In this document: positions 46,001 through 57,525 of the stretch, piece by piece
How positions within the stretch are numbered: the stretch's first letter is position 1
Layout: each line of letters opens with the position of its first letter
Source: Orychophragmus violaceus
Taxonomy: Eukaryota > Streptophyta > Magnoliopsida > Brassicales > Brassicaceae
DNA: 64,000 nt
Assembly (NCBI GenBank): GCA_030180135.1
Contig: CM058236.1
Coordinates: forward strand, 11,119,357 to 11,183,356
Reading direction: 5' to 3'
Notes under the pieces: generated by a model
Told to the model about the DNA's origin: nothing
Databases searched by the model: none
What the model saw: the letters and a program-made list of their open reading frames with translations, nothing else
Position numbers and translations under genes: made by a program

Positions 46001-48392
46001 TTTTTTTATGGTTTCATTAAACCAAACTTTCAGGCAATGATTTCAAATACGATATATTTGCTGTTGAATATTAATGGAACATACAGAACTCACTGGGCGG
46101 ATCGCCTAGGATTCTGTAAGTAGCTTTATGCTGTGGACCTCACTGCATCCTCTTATTTGCTTATTTCATAGTTATATTAAGCTTTCATATTGTTTTCTGT
46201 ATATTGACTGTCTTTTGATCTCTTCTTTAAGGTACAGAAGTTGGTGTCCCTCTGGCTCTCAACTGTATCAAATACAATGGGGGCCCAGTGCCTAAAACAT
46301 TAGCTGGAATCACACGAATATACCCTATCCTATACAAGGAAAGGTCAGTATAAATGTGTGCCTTTTAATGCAACTTGGTCCCCTGTTTCTTTCTGGCATA
46401 AAAAGTTGCATTTGCTTGGTATATACAGGTTAGGTGAAAAGAAGTCAATAGTTCGATCAGAGAGAATGGAATGGAGAATGGTCGAGCTGCATAACCAGAG
46501 GCAAGTTTCTATTATAACTATAGAGAGCAACTTTTGGTGACATTTATGTGATCAGTTTAGAACATGCATCTCTTGTCTATGGAATGTCATTAGTAACTTA
46601 TCAAAGCTAGAAAGGTTCTGTAAAAAAAAAAATTGGGACAGACAGACAATCTTGGTATATAATAGAAAATCAACTGACCTTCCTGAATGTGGATGGATTT
46701 CCTTACTCTACTCAACAGACGAGCTAAAGATTGCACTTCTTCTCAATCTTACCTGCCTTTTTCGTTGTTGTTATTCTGTTTGCCTGTAGGCGCTCAGATC
46801 TTATTGAGGGTCTTATTTGTGAGTACCAAAGAGGAATCAATGGTGTCCACAGCCAGAACGATGCTGACAGCGAAGAAGGAGCCAAGCTCTATAAGCTGTT
46901 AGAGTCTGTTGCTGAACCTGAACTTCTAATGGCAGATATGAGTATTGAGCAATTGACATGTTTCAGTAGATATAAAACAAAGTTTGAGGTAGAGTATTGT
47001 TCGTTTTTTCTTAGTTGATCGTTTAGAGCTAAATTAAATAACTGTTTCAATCTAAACCTCAGGCAGCCAGGGAAAAAAAGATGGAAAAATCAGTGGTAAA
47101 AGCTATAGAAGACGCTGGCTTAGGTGAAAGGGATGTCACCCCATTCATGAGGATTAGGCTTGTTGGACTGACGAGCTTAAGTTATGATGGACACCACAAT
47201 CCAAAAGAAGCTATTTTAACAATCTGGAATCCCACGGAGACACAGGTATATTGAAAATGCCTAATCTCTGAATGGTTCCATGCACAATCTAAAAGAGGGC
47301 ACTTTTTCGAATGGGTTATATAAGTTTGAGTTCATATCAGAATCGTGACATGACAGAGATGCATCAGCCATTATGCTGAGCAACTTTTGTTTCTAAAAAA
47401 ACAGTTGTCATTTTCTTCTACTGTGACAGAGAACCGAGTTGACAGAGGGAAAAATATACGTAATGAAAGGGCTGGTACCAATAAACATAGATTCAGAAAT
47501 GCTTTACTTACATGCCAGAGGGTCTAGCTCAAGATTGCAGCCTTTGTCTCCAAAAGCTTCTGAAAGTTTTCAGTAAGTTGTTTTTGTAGAGTTTCTTTGT
47601 GTAGACATTCCTGAATCCATCTCATCTATTTTGTTTAATTTTTCTGTGTGTTCAGGCCCTTTTTCAACCCCCGTAAATCAATGACTTTAATGAATCTTGG
47701 TGAAATTCCTCTTGGAAGGTTGATAGCTTTTGTTTATGTACACTCTTGCCTTTGCTTATCAATATACCCTAACACAACTTATTATCATCATCATCCGTTT
47801 AGTGAATTTGATTTGGCGGCGTACGTTGTATATGTTGGAAATACGTACACGGGTGTTGATCAAAAGAAGCAGTGGGTGTTTGTTACAGATGGATCCATAC
47901 AATGTTCAGATTCAGGGGAAATGTCAAACAGTCTTCTTGCTATAAGCTTCACCGCATCATCCATGGATGACCTCCAGATTCCCCTCATTAGCCATAATCT
48001 TGTCGGATCTGTGGTATGTATACAAACTCAAAACCTTCTCTAGTTAGTTTTACACAAGAGCGTTTTCAGTTGTGTGTTCTTCTTTGGCAGGTAGGGTTCT
48101 GCAATCTAATAAAAAGAGCAAAGGATGTGGGAAACAATATGTGGGTTTGTGAGGCGATGGAGAACTCAGACTACTTTATAAACGCAGAAGCTGCTTGCCC
48201 TTCTCACCTCAAAACCAGCAGTGGCCATGTCCAAACATGGGCTAAGCTCTCTTTTTCCAAATCCGTTCGTTCTCTTCAACTCTTTCTATTCTTGATATGA
48301 TTTGGGTTTCGGTTAACTCTTCTTGTTTTGCTTAATTTCAGATCATCCATCGACTTCAACAGAGAGTTCGATTTATAATCGGTGCTTGTTAA
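43081..48392 (+). CDS. BRCA2: BRCA2 homologue, 19 exons, with a 2-bp frameshift in exon 10
   Basis: BRCA2 loads RAD51/DMC1 on DNA in homologous recombination and meiosis. Exons read by frame and splice sites: 43081-43243, 43323-43445, 43694-44599, 44686-44810, 44903-45057, 45241-45363, 45440-45613, 45716-45797, 45898-45948, 46034-46117, 46232-46343, 46429-46500, 46790-46988, 47063-47245, 47430-47572, 47656-47718, 47803-48013, 48091-48264, 48342-48392. BRC repeats (RAD51 binding) are seen at about residues 66-90 (FTTGLGKSVAL), 105-130 and 199-225 (FQTAGGRSLSVS); a fourth near 272-300 is degenerate. The helical domain and OB folds follow from about residue 410 (WKLACYDTYYPA, GAGLSGW, LNCIKYNGGPVPKTLAGITRIYP). 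An extra CA at 46082-46083 shifts the frame to TAG at 46109-46111, so the product would be 659 aa. Ignoring it gives 1063 aa, somewhat shorter than Arabidopsis copies (about 1150, from memory). Either a pseudogene or a sequence error; all other junctions keep phase. Confidence 0.93.
46082..46083 (+). other. BRCA2: Frameshifting CA insertion in BRCA2 exon 10
   Basis: The exon reads GGAACA-CA-TACAGA. Upstream codons give LLLNINGT and downstream codons give YRTHWADRLGF only if two bases are skipped. Exon 10 is 84 bp, whereas the flanking phases require 82. A dinucleotide duplication of CA explains this. Confidence 0.85.
46501..46789 (+). other. BRCA2: GC-AG intron 12 of BRCA2
   Basis: The only position that keeps the frame (HNQ-R-RSDLIEG) uses the donor AG/GCAAGT and an acceptor TGTAG/GCGC. 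AG/GCAAGT is the usual context of functional GC-AG introns in plants. Confidence 0.82.
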
Positions 48393-48964
48393 TCACCATC
48401 ACGTTAAAGGTGGCACATTACATATCTATTCTTCTTCGGTAGTCTAACACTGCCGATTGCTTATTGTATCTATTTATGAACATTTTGCTTAGGATCAGGT
48501 TTAGGCTTTTTCTTTGATCTGATTTTCTCAGATATCTAAAGTCAATTGGATCCGTGAGTATTGCTGCTGCTGCATAATAATCTTTTTGCGCCGGTAACTG
48601 GTCATCTCTGAAAGTCATAACATTATAAGAATGTGGCTTGTCTTTGTCTTTTAAACTTTTAATGCGTCTCCTGTTTTGTAATCCATTTCAGAGAACAATT
48701 TTCTTTTTGAAAATCATACATCACAACACATGCAAGGCTCTTTAGGCAAAAACAAAAGACAGACCCCTGTCAATGTTGTATGCCATATACAGTACGTACT
48801 TTGATTGGTTTCACTAACTACGGTGTAACAATGTTGCATGTTCTTAACGAATTATTAACTAACTAATAAAGAAAGGGTTCTAAGTGGAAGTTATTTGATT
48901 TAGGAAGCACCACGTCCCACTTTACATAACAAACCCATAGCCAAAGTCGGTCCACCCCGGTATT
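48393..48964 (+). other. BRCA2 3' flank
   Basis: Presumed 3' UTR and intergenic sequence. No other gene was seen. A/T-rich stretches that could serve as plant polyadenylation signals are present, but none stands out. Confidence 0.5.
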
Positions 48965-49261
48965 GGCCCTGTTCGTTTATAAGACGCGTACGTCTGCGTC
49001 TGCGTCAAAAAAAAATAAAGAAAAATTAAATTATTTCAGACGCAAGTGTTTGAAGAGAGTGAAGATCATCACCAACCACCATTATAAAAGTAATCGCAAG
49101 GCTTGGTGCAGCTGCCGCTGCTTTTTACGGCGTCTATTACGGTAGTGGAAATGCCGGTGAAGACAACCGCAGCGTTTCATCTATCCCTCCGTTTCTCTCG
49201 ATAAATATCTTATTTGCAGGTGATAGACGCTGACGCATGCGTCTTGTAAACGAACAGGGCC
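48965..49261. mobile_element. MITE (297 bp) with about 24-bp terminal inverted repeats
   Basis: The left end GGCCCTGTTCGTTTATAAGA and the reverse complement of the right end, GGCCCTGTTCGTTTACAAGA, differ by one base, and similarity continues through the following GACGC words. It is flanked by ATT on both sides (48962-48964, 49262-49264). A 3-bp A/T duplication and GGCCCTGTT ends suggest a PIF/Harbinger-type MITE, though that group usually duplicates TTA or TAA. It has no coding capacity. Confidence 0.8.
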
Positions 49262-49264
49262 ATT

Positions 49265-50276
49265 GTCCTTTTCGACCACGTCTTCACGCTTGGGAAACCG
49301 TATTTTGACTAAGAATTATGTTAGTTTAGACAAAACTAGTATTATTGACCCAAAAAAGACAAAACAAGTATTATTTAATTTATTTGCACTCGGAAACTTA
49401 ATAAATAAATTATTTAGGTGATGTTTGTTTGGTCACCTTCATTTATCGACTACTAAGAAGGTGAGTCAGTTACTATAACCAGATGCATCTTATAAACTCA
49501 TCTACATAAATCAAAAATTCTGGATGAATATAAATGGTGAGTCCAGATGTAGGAAACTCATCCAAAAACTGTAATGTCTAAAATAACTCAATCTAAATCT
49601 AATAATTGCGAAAAACCTATCCAACAAAAACCTAGCTCTCGACAGACGAATGAAGACGAGAACGGAGTCAAGAATGGAGACTTGATTGTGTCTCTTGTAT
49701 ACATTCTGAACAACAAATGGAACTCACGAAATCAAGGTTTGGAAATGCAATCCCTAACTTTTCCGATAATCCTCATGATTCGCAGCTCCAAAAGAGTCAG
49801 ATCTATGGCAATCTAAGTTTTCGAAAATAAAGCTTAGTGATTTTCTTCTTCAACTCCCGTTGCACCGTGTTTGTGGGTTCTGCTTCATCTTTTTTGCTTG
49901 TGTTAATATTAAAACTTCTATTTTGGTTTCTAAAGTGGTTTTTGATTGTCAATGTTGTTCATTGCTTGCAAAATTTGGAGACTTGCAAGTGTTTTACGTA
50001 TGTTCTTAGTTTGTCCTTCTCTTTTGATTACTCAAGACTTCTGAACATTTCAATTGATTTCATATTTTATCTTGAATTTGTGATATACTTTCATGTTCCT
50101 GTCTAGTTTGAGATGTTTTTTACAACATGTAAATTATATACAAAAAAGGAACGGTTTGTTTTACACCAGCTCGGCAACGTTATAATTTGAAGAGGCCAAA
50201 AAACGAGAGTAAAAAAGCCTAATCGAAACAAGGTGAAGATAAAAAAATAAAACGATACAAAAGTTACTCATATGAG
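49265..50276. other. Intergenic sequence
   Basis: A/T-rich, with short frames only (for example 49574-49816) and no recognisable motif. No supported gene. Confidence 0.5.
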
Positions 50277-50975
50277 TGTTGGGATTATGTCCTGAAATCA
50301 CATTGTACTTACTCTGATGATAGTTGTGTGTCGAGATCAGATATGTTGTATGATACTGGGCGGTTGCAATGTTTTGCTAGAAGCCTCTTGCAGTCTGTAA
50401 GTTGTAGACTTACTGCCAGTATTATATGATCCTATAGGGTCACACACCTAAGCAATCTGGAAGCATATATATGGGAATGATCATCATGGTGGTGATCAAG
50501 ATGATGTGTATTGGATACATATCAATATCGATTAAAGAGAGGTGTGTCGATCGACACAGTAGGTGTATCGATCGACACAGGGTCGATTCCGAAACTGATG
50601 TTTCGGTTTATGACTTAGACTTTTTCGGTTAAACCCGAAAGATGGTTGAGTCATAATAGGTCGTATATATAGGCTTATATGATCAACCTGGAACTAAGAA
50701 GGCGTTCAGTTTTCTTGATCAGAAAAGCAGAAGAACTCTCTCTTCGATTCCCAGATCCGACACTAGCATCCCGGCTTTCCAGGTTGTGTGCGTGTGGACT
50801 ACGATAGAGGCGAGGCATCTGAATCGCTCCTGATCTCGTCTTACCATTCATTTCCGCTGCCATAACAAGGTAAACACGAGATCAATGATTCAATAACACA
50901 AACCTTTAGATCCTAGGCTCGGAATTCAGACTTAGGGTTGCCTAATCGGATTAGGAATTGCTAGGAATTCCATCA
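50277..50975 (+). repeat. 5' LTR of C5 (699 bp)
   Basis: It starts TGTTGGGATTATG and ends AATTCCATCA. It shares long blocks with the C4 LTR, including the inner terminal-repeat-like segment GGGCGGTTGCAATG and the paired palindromes at about 50545-50580. Confidence 0.88.
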
Positions 50976-50976
50976 G

Positions 50977-50988
50977 TGGTATCAGAGC
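50977..50988 (+). other. Primer binding site of C5 (initiator tRNA-Met)
   Basis: TGGTATCAGAGC lies one base after the LTR end. Confidence 0.92.
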
Positions 50989-52121
50989 CTTAGGGTTTTA
51001 ATCATTGAATCTGAAGCATGTAATTCGAATAATGATATATTTGAATAGGTTGATGCATGCTAATTTTTCGTTTTGATGAAAATTATCTCGGATTTTGTTT
51101 CTTATCGAAAACGAAGAACCTATGTTTTCGCACAGTATCGATCGACACAAGTTTGTGTCGAATCGACATGCTTCAGATTCAATGATAATAAAACCCTAAG
51201 GCTCTCGCACAGTGTCGATCGACACTGAGCTTGTGTCGGTCGATGCACTGCGAATTCGCTTATTAAAGTTTGGGTATCGATCTTAGAGATCGCATTGTGT
51301 CGATCGACACACTGGGTGCATCGATCGACACAGGCTGTGCGAAAGGATAGATCGGTTCAATTGGATTGAACCGGTTATCTCGCATGGTTAAAATTCCTGA
51401 TACCCTACTGTGTCGATCGACACAGGATAAGTGTTGGTCAACACATGCCTTGCGATTGGTTGATCGGTTCAATTGGATTGAACTGGTTATCATGCTTGGT
51501 TAAGGTAGAACAAATCGGTTTAAATTAGATGAATTGGTTCAATTGGATTGGACTGGTTATCTCAATTAGTATAAACCGATTTGATTGGATAAGATCAGTT
51601 TGATTGGATAAGTCGGTTCAATTGGATTGGACCGGTTATCGCGATTAGTTAAAACTGATTGAATCGGTTCAATTGGATTGACTGGTTATCGGGTTTTGTT
51701 AAGGTTGGATGCGAACCGTAATCGTTTGGTTATTGAACCAAATGATTGAGAAACCGAACCAAATGACCTAACCCACTTTTGTTAGAACAATTAAAACTCA
51801 ATTAAAATTAAAAGTTAAACATGTTCTAAACCCTTTGATACACATTGGATGTGTATTAGATCAAAGCTTAGCTTCAATATGGTCAACCGTCAAGACTCAT
51901 TTCGTTGTGTGATGGTCTAACCAAGAGCTTGGTGTCCACAATTACGTGAGTAAGGCAGGTAATTATGTTGATGGACTTGCAGTGCTTGACATCAAAATTA
52001 CATGACCTAAGAGATTGATTTGCTAACCTTTTAGAGTTTCGTTTCCTCAACTAAATATCAAGTGACCTTGATGCCTTGCCTAATCTTGTTTACTGTCAAG
52101 ACTCATTTCGTTGTTGGATAG
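50989..52121 (+). other. Leader of C5, dyad-rich
   Basis: It contains four pairs of TGTCGATCGACA-like palindromes (51130-51440) and at least five copies of a GGTTCAATTGGATTGAACC-type dyad followed by GGTTATC (51350-51690). No gene. Confidence 0.75.
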
Positions 52122-53673
52122 TGATGTTTGCGTTTTACACACCAATTAAAACCTAATGTGCACGCTACCACAATCGAATGGTTTGTCGATGTAACACTTT
52201 AGGATCGAATCCACAGGGAGCTAGTGATCTATAACACCAAGAATGCACAAAGTTCCTTAATCTAAGCAAATACAAGAGATTTGGTTTTTTTACTAACAAC
52301 CTAAGTGAAACAAAAGTAAGGAAACTAAAATGAAGTAGATAACAAAAGTGCAATAAAACAAGAACAAACCATTCACTAAGCAAGATTCTAAAGTTCACAA
52401 AAACAGAGTAAAAACAGAGGTGATAAAAGACTAAGTTCCTTGGGTTGAGATTTCGGTTTGGGTGATCAACAAATAATCTAGAAGTGTTTAAGAACAAATA
52501 ATGGTTTCTTAGGCCAAGAACAACATATCAAGCTACTCCACTCTCATGATAATAGCCCTACACCTATCAAGCATTAACATCAACTCTCGTTGGCAATTTC
52601 AAGATAGATATGCATTATGAACAAGTTCTTATTACCACTAAACACCTTAAACATCAATTCTCATTGGTTAAGTATGTAAAGCACATGATAGAGTTTCAAA
52701 CATAAACTACACCTCTCGGTGCTAGCAACATTTAGGATCAAGGAATTGATTAGCTACTTCAATCCTAGCATTAAGAACATCTAACAAGTAAGAAATCAAT
52801 ATTTCCAAGTTTTAAACATCCTAAACCATCACTAAATCACCCTCACCTTACTCAAACCCAGAAACTTATGGAGAACTACTCAATAATATTCATAGAAACA
52901 CAAAAAGACATAGATGGGATGATATAAGATGAGAGAAATATATGAATCAACAATAACAACACAAGAAAATCAAACCAAACTAGAAAAGAAGATGAAAGAA
53001 AATAAAGTTATGATCTAGATCCATAAATGGATCAAGAAGTAGATCATGCCTCTCTACATACACCAAGAGGTCTTAAATAATAGAAAACAAAGTGTCTTGG
53101 TCGATCTTAGAACATGGGAGAGTCTACAAACCAAAAGAAAAAGAGAAAAAGTAGCATGTGGGCAAAAGTTGGTCTCACAACGACATAATTGATATGTGTC
53201 CAGTAAATCGGTCATAACGCTTTGTGTATAGCTGCAAATGACTTCAAACCACCTCCATTGGAAAGCTAACTCAATTGACTACAACTAGGATTTGAAGCTC
53301 CGAAGCTAAATATGAACGCAAGCTCTTCAAATGACTCGATCTTTCAAAGTCAAATCTCACAGCGGCCGGAGGACCCCGCTGCACAGGCCGCTGTGAAATC
53401 AGGCCATCCGCAAATACTCACAGCGGCCTGGTGACCTCGCTGTGGCACCTCGCTGTGAGTTCCTATCACGACCCTTAGCTGTTTTTTCACTTCTTTTTGG
53501 GTGTTTTTTAGTCCCTACCTCCTCCATATCATTTAGGTGCATCATAAAGTCATCCACCACCTACAAAAAGAGAAAACAATGCATATGCACTCCTAATGAT
53601 GTCTAAATGCTTTTCTTAAAGCTAAAACACACCTCAAATCATGATTAAATTCACTTAAAAACACAACACATCA
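52122..53673 (-). repeat. 3' LTR of M (1552 bp)
   Basis: The plus strand starts TGATGTTTGCG and ends AACACATCA. It is the inverted equivalent of the P LTR (55822-57361). It contains the CAGCGGC/GCCGCTG cluster at about 53358-53455. Confidence 0.88.
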
Positions 53674-55674
53674 ACTCCCCCAAACTTGTTTCCTTGCTTG
53701 TCCTCAAGCAAACAACAAAGAGAACAAAGAGGAAGAGGTTTGAAATTGGAGACTCATAGCCAAAGAAATTTAACAAGCCCTCAACATGATGTCCTTAGAA
53801 AATGATAATATGTTGCATGAACAAACACTCTAATCCACTCTAATTTCTCTAGGCTTATCAACACACCAACTTTTATTTCTCTTAAGCACATTGTCAAAAT
53901 TCAACCAACTCAACATTTCACCAAATCTTACATTCATTTATCTTATCAAAGTGCAGTCTCACAAATGGGGGTTTGGTCTTAATCAATTGGCTTGGTGTAA
54001 AAAGGCTTCAAATAGTGTTTGAAGGAGGGTTATGACTTCATATTTGGTGGCGAACTCTCAAGGAAAAGGAATGCTAGACATTATGTAAAATGTGGCAAGA
54101 CAAAAACAATTTATGCATACAATTCTTAACTCCCATTGCCTTACCCAATTGTGTTTCCAAATCCCATCACTAGTTTAACCAATCTACAATCTTTCCCAAA
54201 CTTTAACCATTTGACTTTTTTCATATTTGGGTCTTGAGAAGTTATTCTTTTCATTTACTAAGACTCTTTTTCTTTTGATTTCTTCTCATTTCAAACTTAG
54301 AGTTTTTCCAATTTTATCTCAACTTTCCAAGTGTTTCCCTTCACAAGCCCCTTGGTTCTTTCTTTTTCTTTTACTTCCTATTCCACTCTTTCTTTCCTTT
54401 CACTCCCATTCCCAATTTCAAGTGCTTATACCCCAAATGCCAATCAACAAAATGAACTCCTAGACTAGCCTATGAGAGCTAATCATTGTCGTTCTTATAC
54501 TTTTAACCTTTTACACATGTTAGCATTATAAAAAAGAGGTCTCACTCAATCAATCAAATGAAGGTTTAAAAGGAAAGGGAAGGGTTCTATGGTGTGGTAA
54601 CCATCCTAAGAGTGAGAATGGCCACTTGGATTAACAGAGAGTGGTAAAATATGGTAAAGATAATCCAAGTGTGTATATAGTGACCATGATCAAGCATCAA
54701 AATCCCATAAGTGAGAAGATTAAGTTCATTTAAGTCCATATAGATGAGTTGGTTTCAAAGTTGAGAATATCAAACTTGACAAATAGATTGGAGTGGTGTG
54801 ATCAAAACTTGAAATGTGCAAGTGTTTCAAGAGTTGTTTAAGCAACATAGTATAATTATCAAGGGCATCATGTTAAGTTCTAAATCTAAATTTCTTACAA
54901 GGCAATTAAATCATTGTCTTCTATGCAAATTCAACCTATAATGCTACTAGACTCGATCCTAAAAGTGAAACAAATATGAAACTACATGCCTTTTTATGTT
55001 TTAATTTTTCAATTTTTTGGTTTTTTTTTTTTTGAAAACTTATATATATTAACAAAAGACTCGCTAAAACTTATATATGATGGTTAATTGATCACCCCCC
55101 CAAACTTACTTCACACCGACTCGGTGTGAAAATAAATCGAGGGGGGTTACAAGATGGTTAAATGAAAAATAAAATAAACTAAAAACTATATACAAATTGG
55201 TGGTGGTACCTTAGTAGTTAGGAGGTGTGGTGTCGTCTTCGTCTTCTCCCAAGGATAGAAACTTGTTGTGAAAGAAAGAAGGTACTCACAAAATTCCCTC
55301 ACAGCGGCTTGGCGTAGTCGCTGCGCAATGCCGCTGTGAGTGGCTCTTACCTGTAGCGGCTTGATGTAGCCGCTGCGCATGCCGCTGGAGAAACCGCTAT
55401 TTTCTGTTTTATTGCACAGCGGCTTGGCGTAGCCGCTGTGAGGTGCCGCTGTGGACTCCTTCACCTGCATTTTGTTATGTGACTCTTCCTCTTGTGCTCC
55501 TTCTTGTTCCCACATGCTGAAAACATACACTCAAAACTCAAACACACATTAATTCACACAAACACACAAAAATCAATTCAAAGAAAGAAAATTCACACAA
55601 TATATACAAAGAGGATACCATGGGACTTCCTCCCAAGTGAGCTTGTTTAAAGTCTCTAGCTTGACTATCCCTTC
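53674..55674 (-). other. Non-coding 3' internal region of M
   Basis: About 2 kb without a supported ORF. It includes a 21-bp perfect hairpin (55110-55130) beside a 7-C tract (55095-55101) and a GC-rich CAGCGGC cluster (55300-55455). An RT or integrase would be expected here in an autonomous element; none was seen. Confidence 0.65.
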
Positions 55675-55821
55675 ACTTTTTCTGGTTGGGAATGTGGCAT
55701 GGCTTTGGATCACCAGGATCATATTCATCATAGAACCATCCCCTAAACTCGTTCATCCTAATCTCCTCAAAAGATATCTTCTTTGGACCATGAATGCTCA
55801 TTGTTGTGGAGGAAGTTATAC

Positions 55822-57361
55822 TGATGTATTGTGTTTTTAAGTGTTTTTAGGTATGATTTAATGTGTGTTTTAGCTTTAGAAAAAGCATTTAGTCATCATT
55901 AGGATTGCATATACTTTTTTTTTCTCTTTTTTGTAGGTGGTGGAAGGCATGATGAAGCACCCAAATCATATGGAGGTGGTAGGGACTGAAAAACACCCAA
56001 AAAAGAGTGGAAAAACAGCTAAGGATCACGACCAGACCTCACAGCGGCATCCCCCAGCGGCATACGCATGCCGCTGTGAAGAAATGCGGATAGCCATGCG
56101 CTCCAGCGGCACCCACAGCGAGGGTCTTATGCCGCTGTGAGATTTGACCTTGAAAGATCGAGTCGTTTGAAGAGTTTGCGTTCATATTTAGCTTTGGAGC
56201 TTCACACCAAAGTCGTAGGGAATTGAGTTAGCTTTCTAATGGAGGTCGTTTGAAGTCATTTGCAGCTATACACGAAGAGTTATGATCGATTTACTGGACA
56301 CATATCAATTATGTCGTGGTGAGACCAACTTTTGCCCACATGCTACCTTTTCTCTTTTTCTTTTGGCTTGTAGACCCTCCCATGTTCTGAGGTCGACCAA
56401 GACACTTTGTTTTCTATTATTTAAGACCTCTTGGTGTATGTAGAGAGGCATGATCTACTTCTTGATCCATTTTTGGATCTAGATCAAAACATTTTTTCCT
56501 TTTAAAGTTTGGTTTGAGTTCTTCTTTTAGTTTCCTCTTGTTCTTCATTTCTGTCTTCTTAATTATGTTTTGCTTTGTTATTATCATGTCTATTGAGTAG
56601 TTCTTTATAAGTTTCTGGGTTTGAGTAAGGTGAGGGTGATTTAGTGATGGTTTAGGATGTTTAAAACTTGGAAATATTGATTCCTTACTTGTTAGAAGTT
56701 CTTAATGCTAGGATTGAAGTAGCTAATCAATTCCTTGATCTTAAATGTTGCTAGCACCGAGAGGTGTAGTTTATGTTTGAAACTCTATCAAGTGCTTTAC
56801 ATACTTAACCAATGAGAATTGATGTTTAAGGTGTTTAGTGGTAATAAGAACTTGTTCATAATGCATATCTATCTTGAAATTGCCAACGAGAGTTGATGTT
56901 AATGCTTGATAGGTGTAGGGCTATTATCATGAGAGTGGAGTAGCTTTATATGTTGTTCTTGGCCTAAGAAATCATTCTATTGTTGTTAAATACTTCTAGA
57001 TTAATTGTTGATCACCCAAACCGAAATCTCAACCCAAGGAACTTAGTCTTTTATCATCTCTGTTTTTACTCTGTTTTTGTGAATCTTAGTATCTTGTTTA
57101 GTGAATGGTTTGTTCTGTTTTTATTTCACTTTTGTTATCTGTATCATTTGTATATTAGTTTCTTTGCTTTCATCTCACTTAGATTGTTAGTAAAAAAACC
57201 AAATCTCTTCTATTTGCTTAGATTAAGGAACTTTGTGCATTCTTGGTGTTATAGGTCACTAGCTCCCTGTGGATTCGATCCTGAAGTGTTACATCGACAT
57301 ACCATTCGATTGTGGTAGCGTGCACATTAGGTTTTAATTGGTGTGTAAAACGAAAACATCA
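55822..57361 (+). repeat. 5' LTR of P (1540 bp)
   Basis: It starts TGATGTATTGTG and ends CGAAAACATCA, immediately before the primer site. The GC-rich cluster is at about 56038-56142. The equivalent LTR of the duplicated copy is 62386-63922. Confidence 0.9.
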
Positions 57362-57364
57362 ATT

Positions 57365-57382
57365 TGGCGCCGTTGCTGGGGA
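57365..57382 (+). other. Primer binding site of P (Athila/Tat type)
   Basis: TGGCGCCGTTGCTGGGGA is one base from the TGGCGCCGTTGCCGGGGA used by Athila/Tat-lineage elements and seen in the copy at 63926. Confidence 0.88.
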
Positions 57383-57525
57383 GCTAGGCGATTTATCATT
57401 AGGATTTCAAATTTCCTTGAGACTAAGCTTTCTTTTGTTTTTGTTTGTTTGGTTACTGATTTTCTTTCAAGTGTTTGCTCTTTTTGTAGGGCATAATCAC
57501 AAGGGAGAAAGTTCAAGAGAGAGAG

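Larger units (their letters stand above)
50277..52121 (+). mobile_element. Copia C5: 5' LTR and leader, interrupted by element M
   Basis: LTR 50277-50975, primer site 50977-50988 and leader to 52121, where the sequence switches to the M LTR. The LTR and leader are clearly related to C4. Its left flank is ATGAG (50272-50276). Gag-pol and the 3' LTR are not in the window and should lie right of the M/P block. Confidence 0.88.
52122..55821 (-). mobile_element. Element M: Athila/Tat-type LTR element, 3' part, minus strand
   Basis: LTR 52122-53673 has no primer site on its outer side and a purine tract (AAGTTTGGGGGAGT on the minus strand, from 53674) on its inner side, so it is M's 3' LTR. The internal region 53674-55821 is the reverse complement of the P region 58500-60044 and includes the end of the gag-like ORF (about 55675-55821). 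M is cut at GAAGTTATAC by the P 5' LTR. It inserted into the C5 leader at GGATAG (52116-52121). Confidence 0.82.

Noticed and set aside
46034..46117. Skipping of BRCA2 exon 10 as a way around the frameshift
   Set aside because: Joining exon 9 to exon 11 leaves exon 11 out of frame (phase 0 to phase 1) and runs into a stop.
54227..54463. Hydrophobic plus-strand frame in M (inverse at 59824-60012)
   Set aside because: Low-complexity T-rich sequence giving F/L runs, not conserved in length between copies.
55186..55530. Minus-strand 114-codon frame (and its copy at 61747-62091)
   Set aside because: It is formed by the CAGCGGC stem modules in the non-coding M region. The equivalent region in P is diverged and not conserved as protein.
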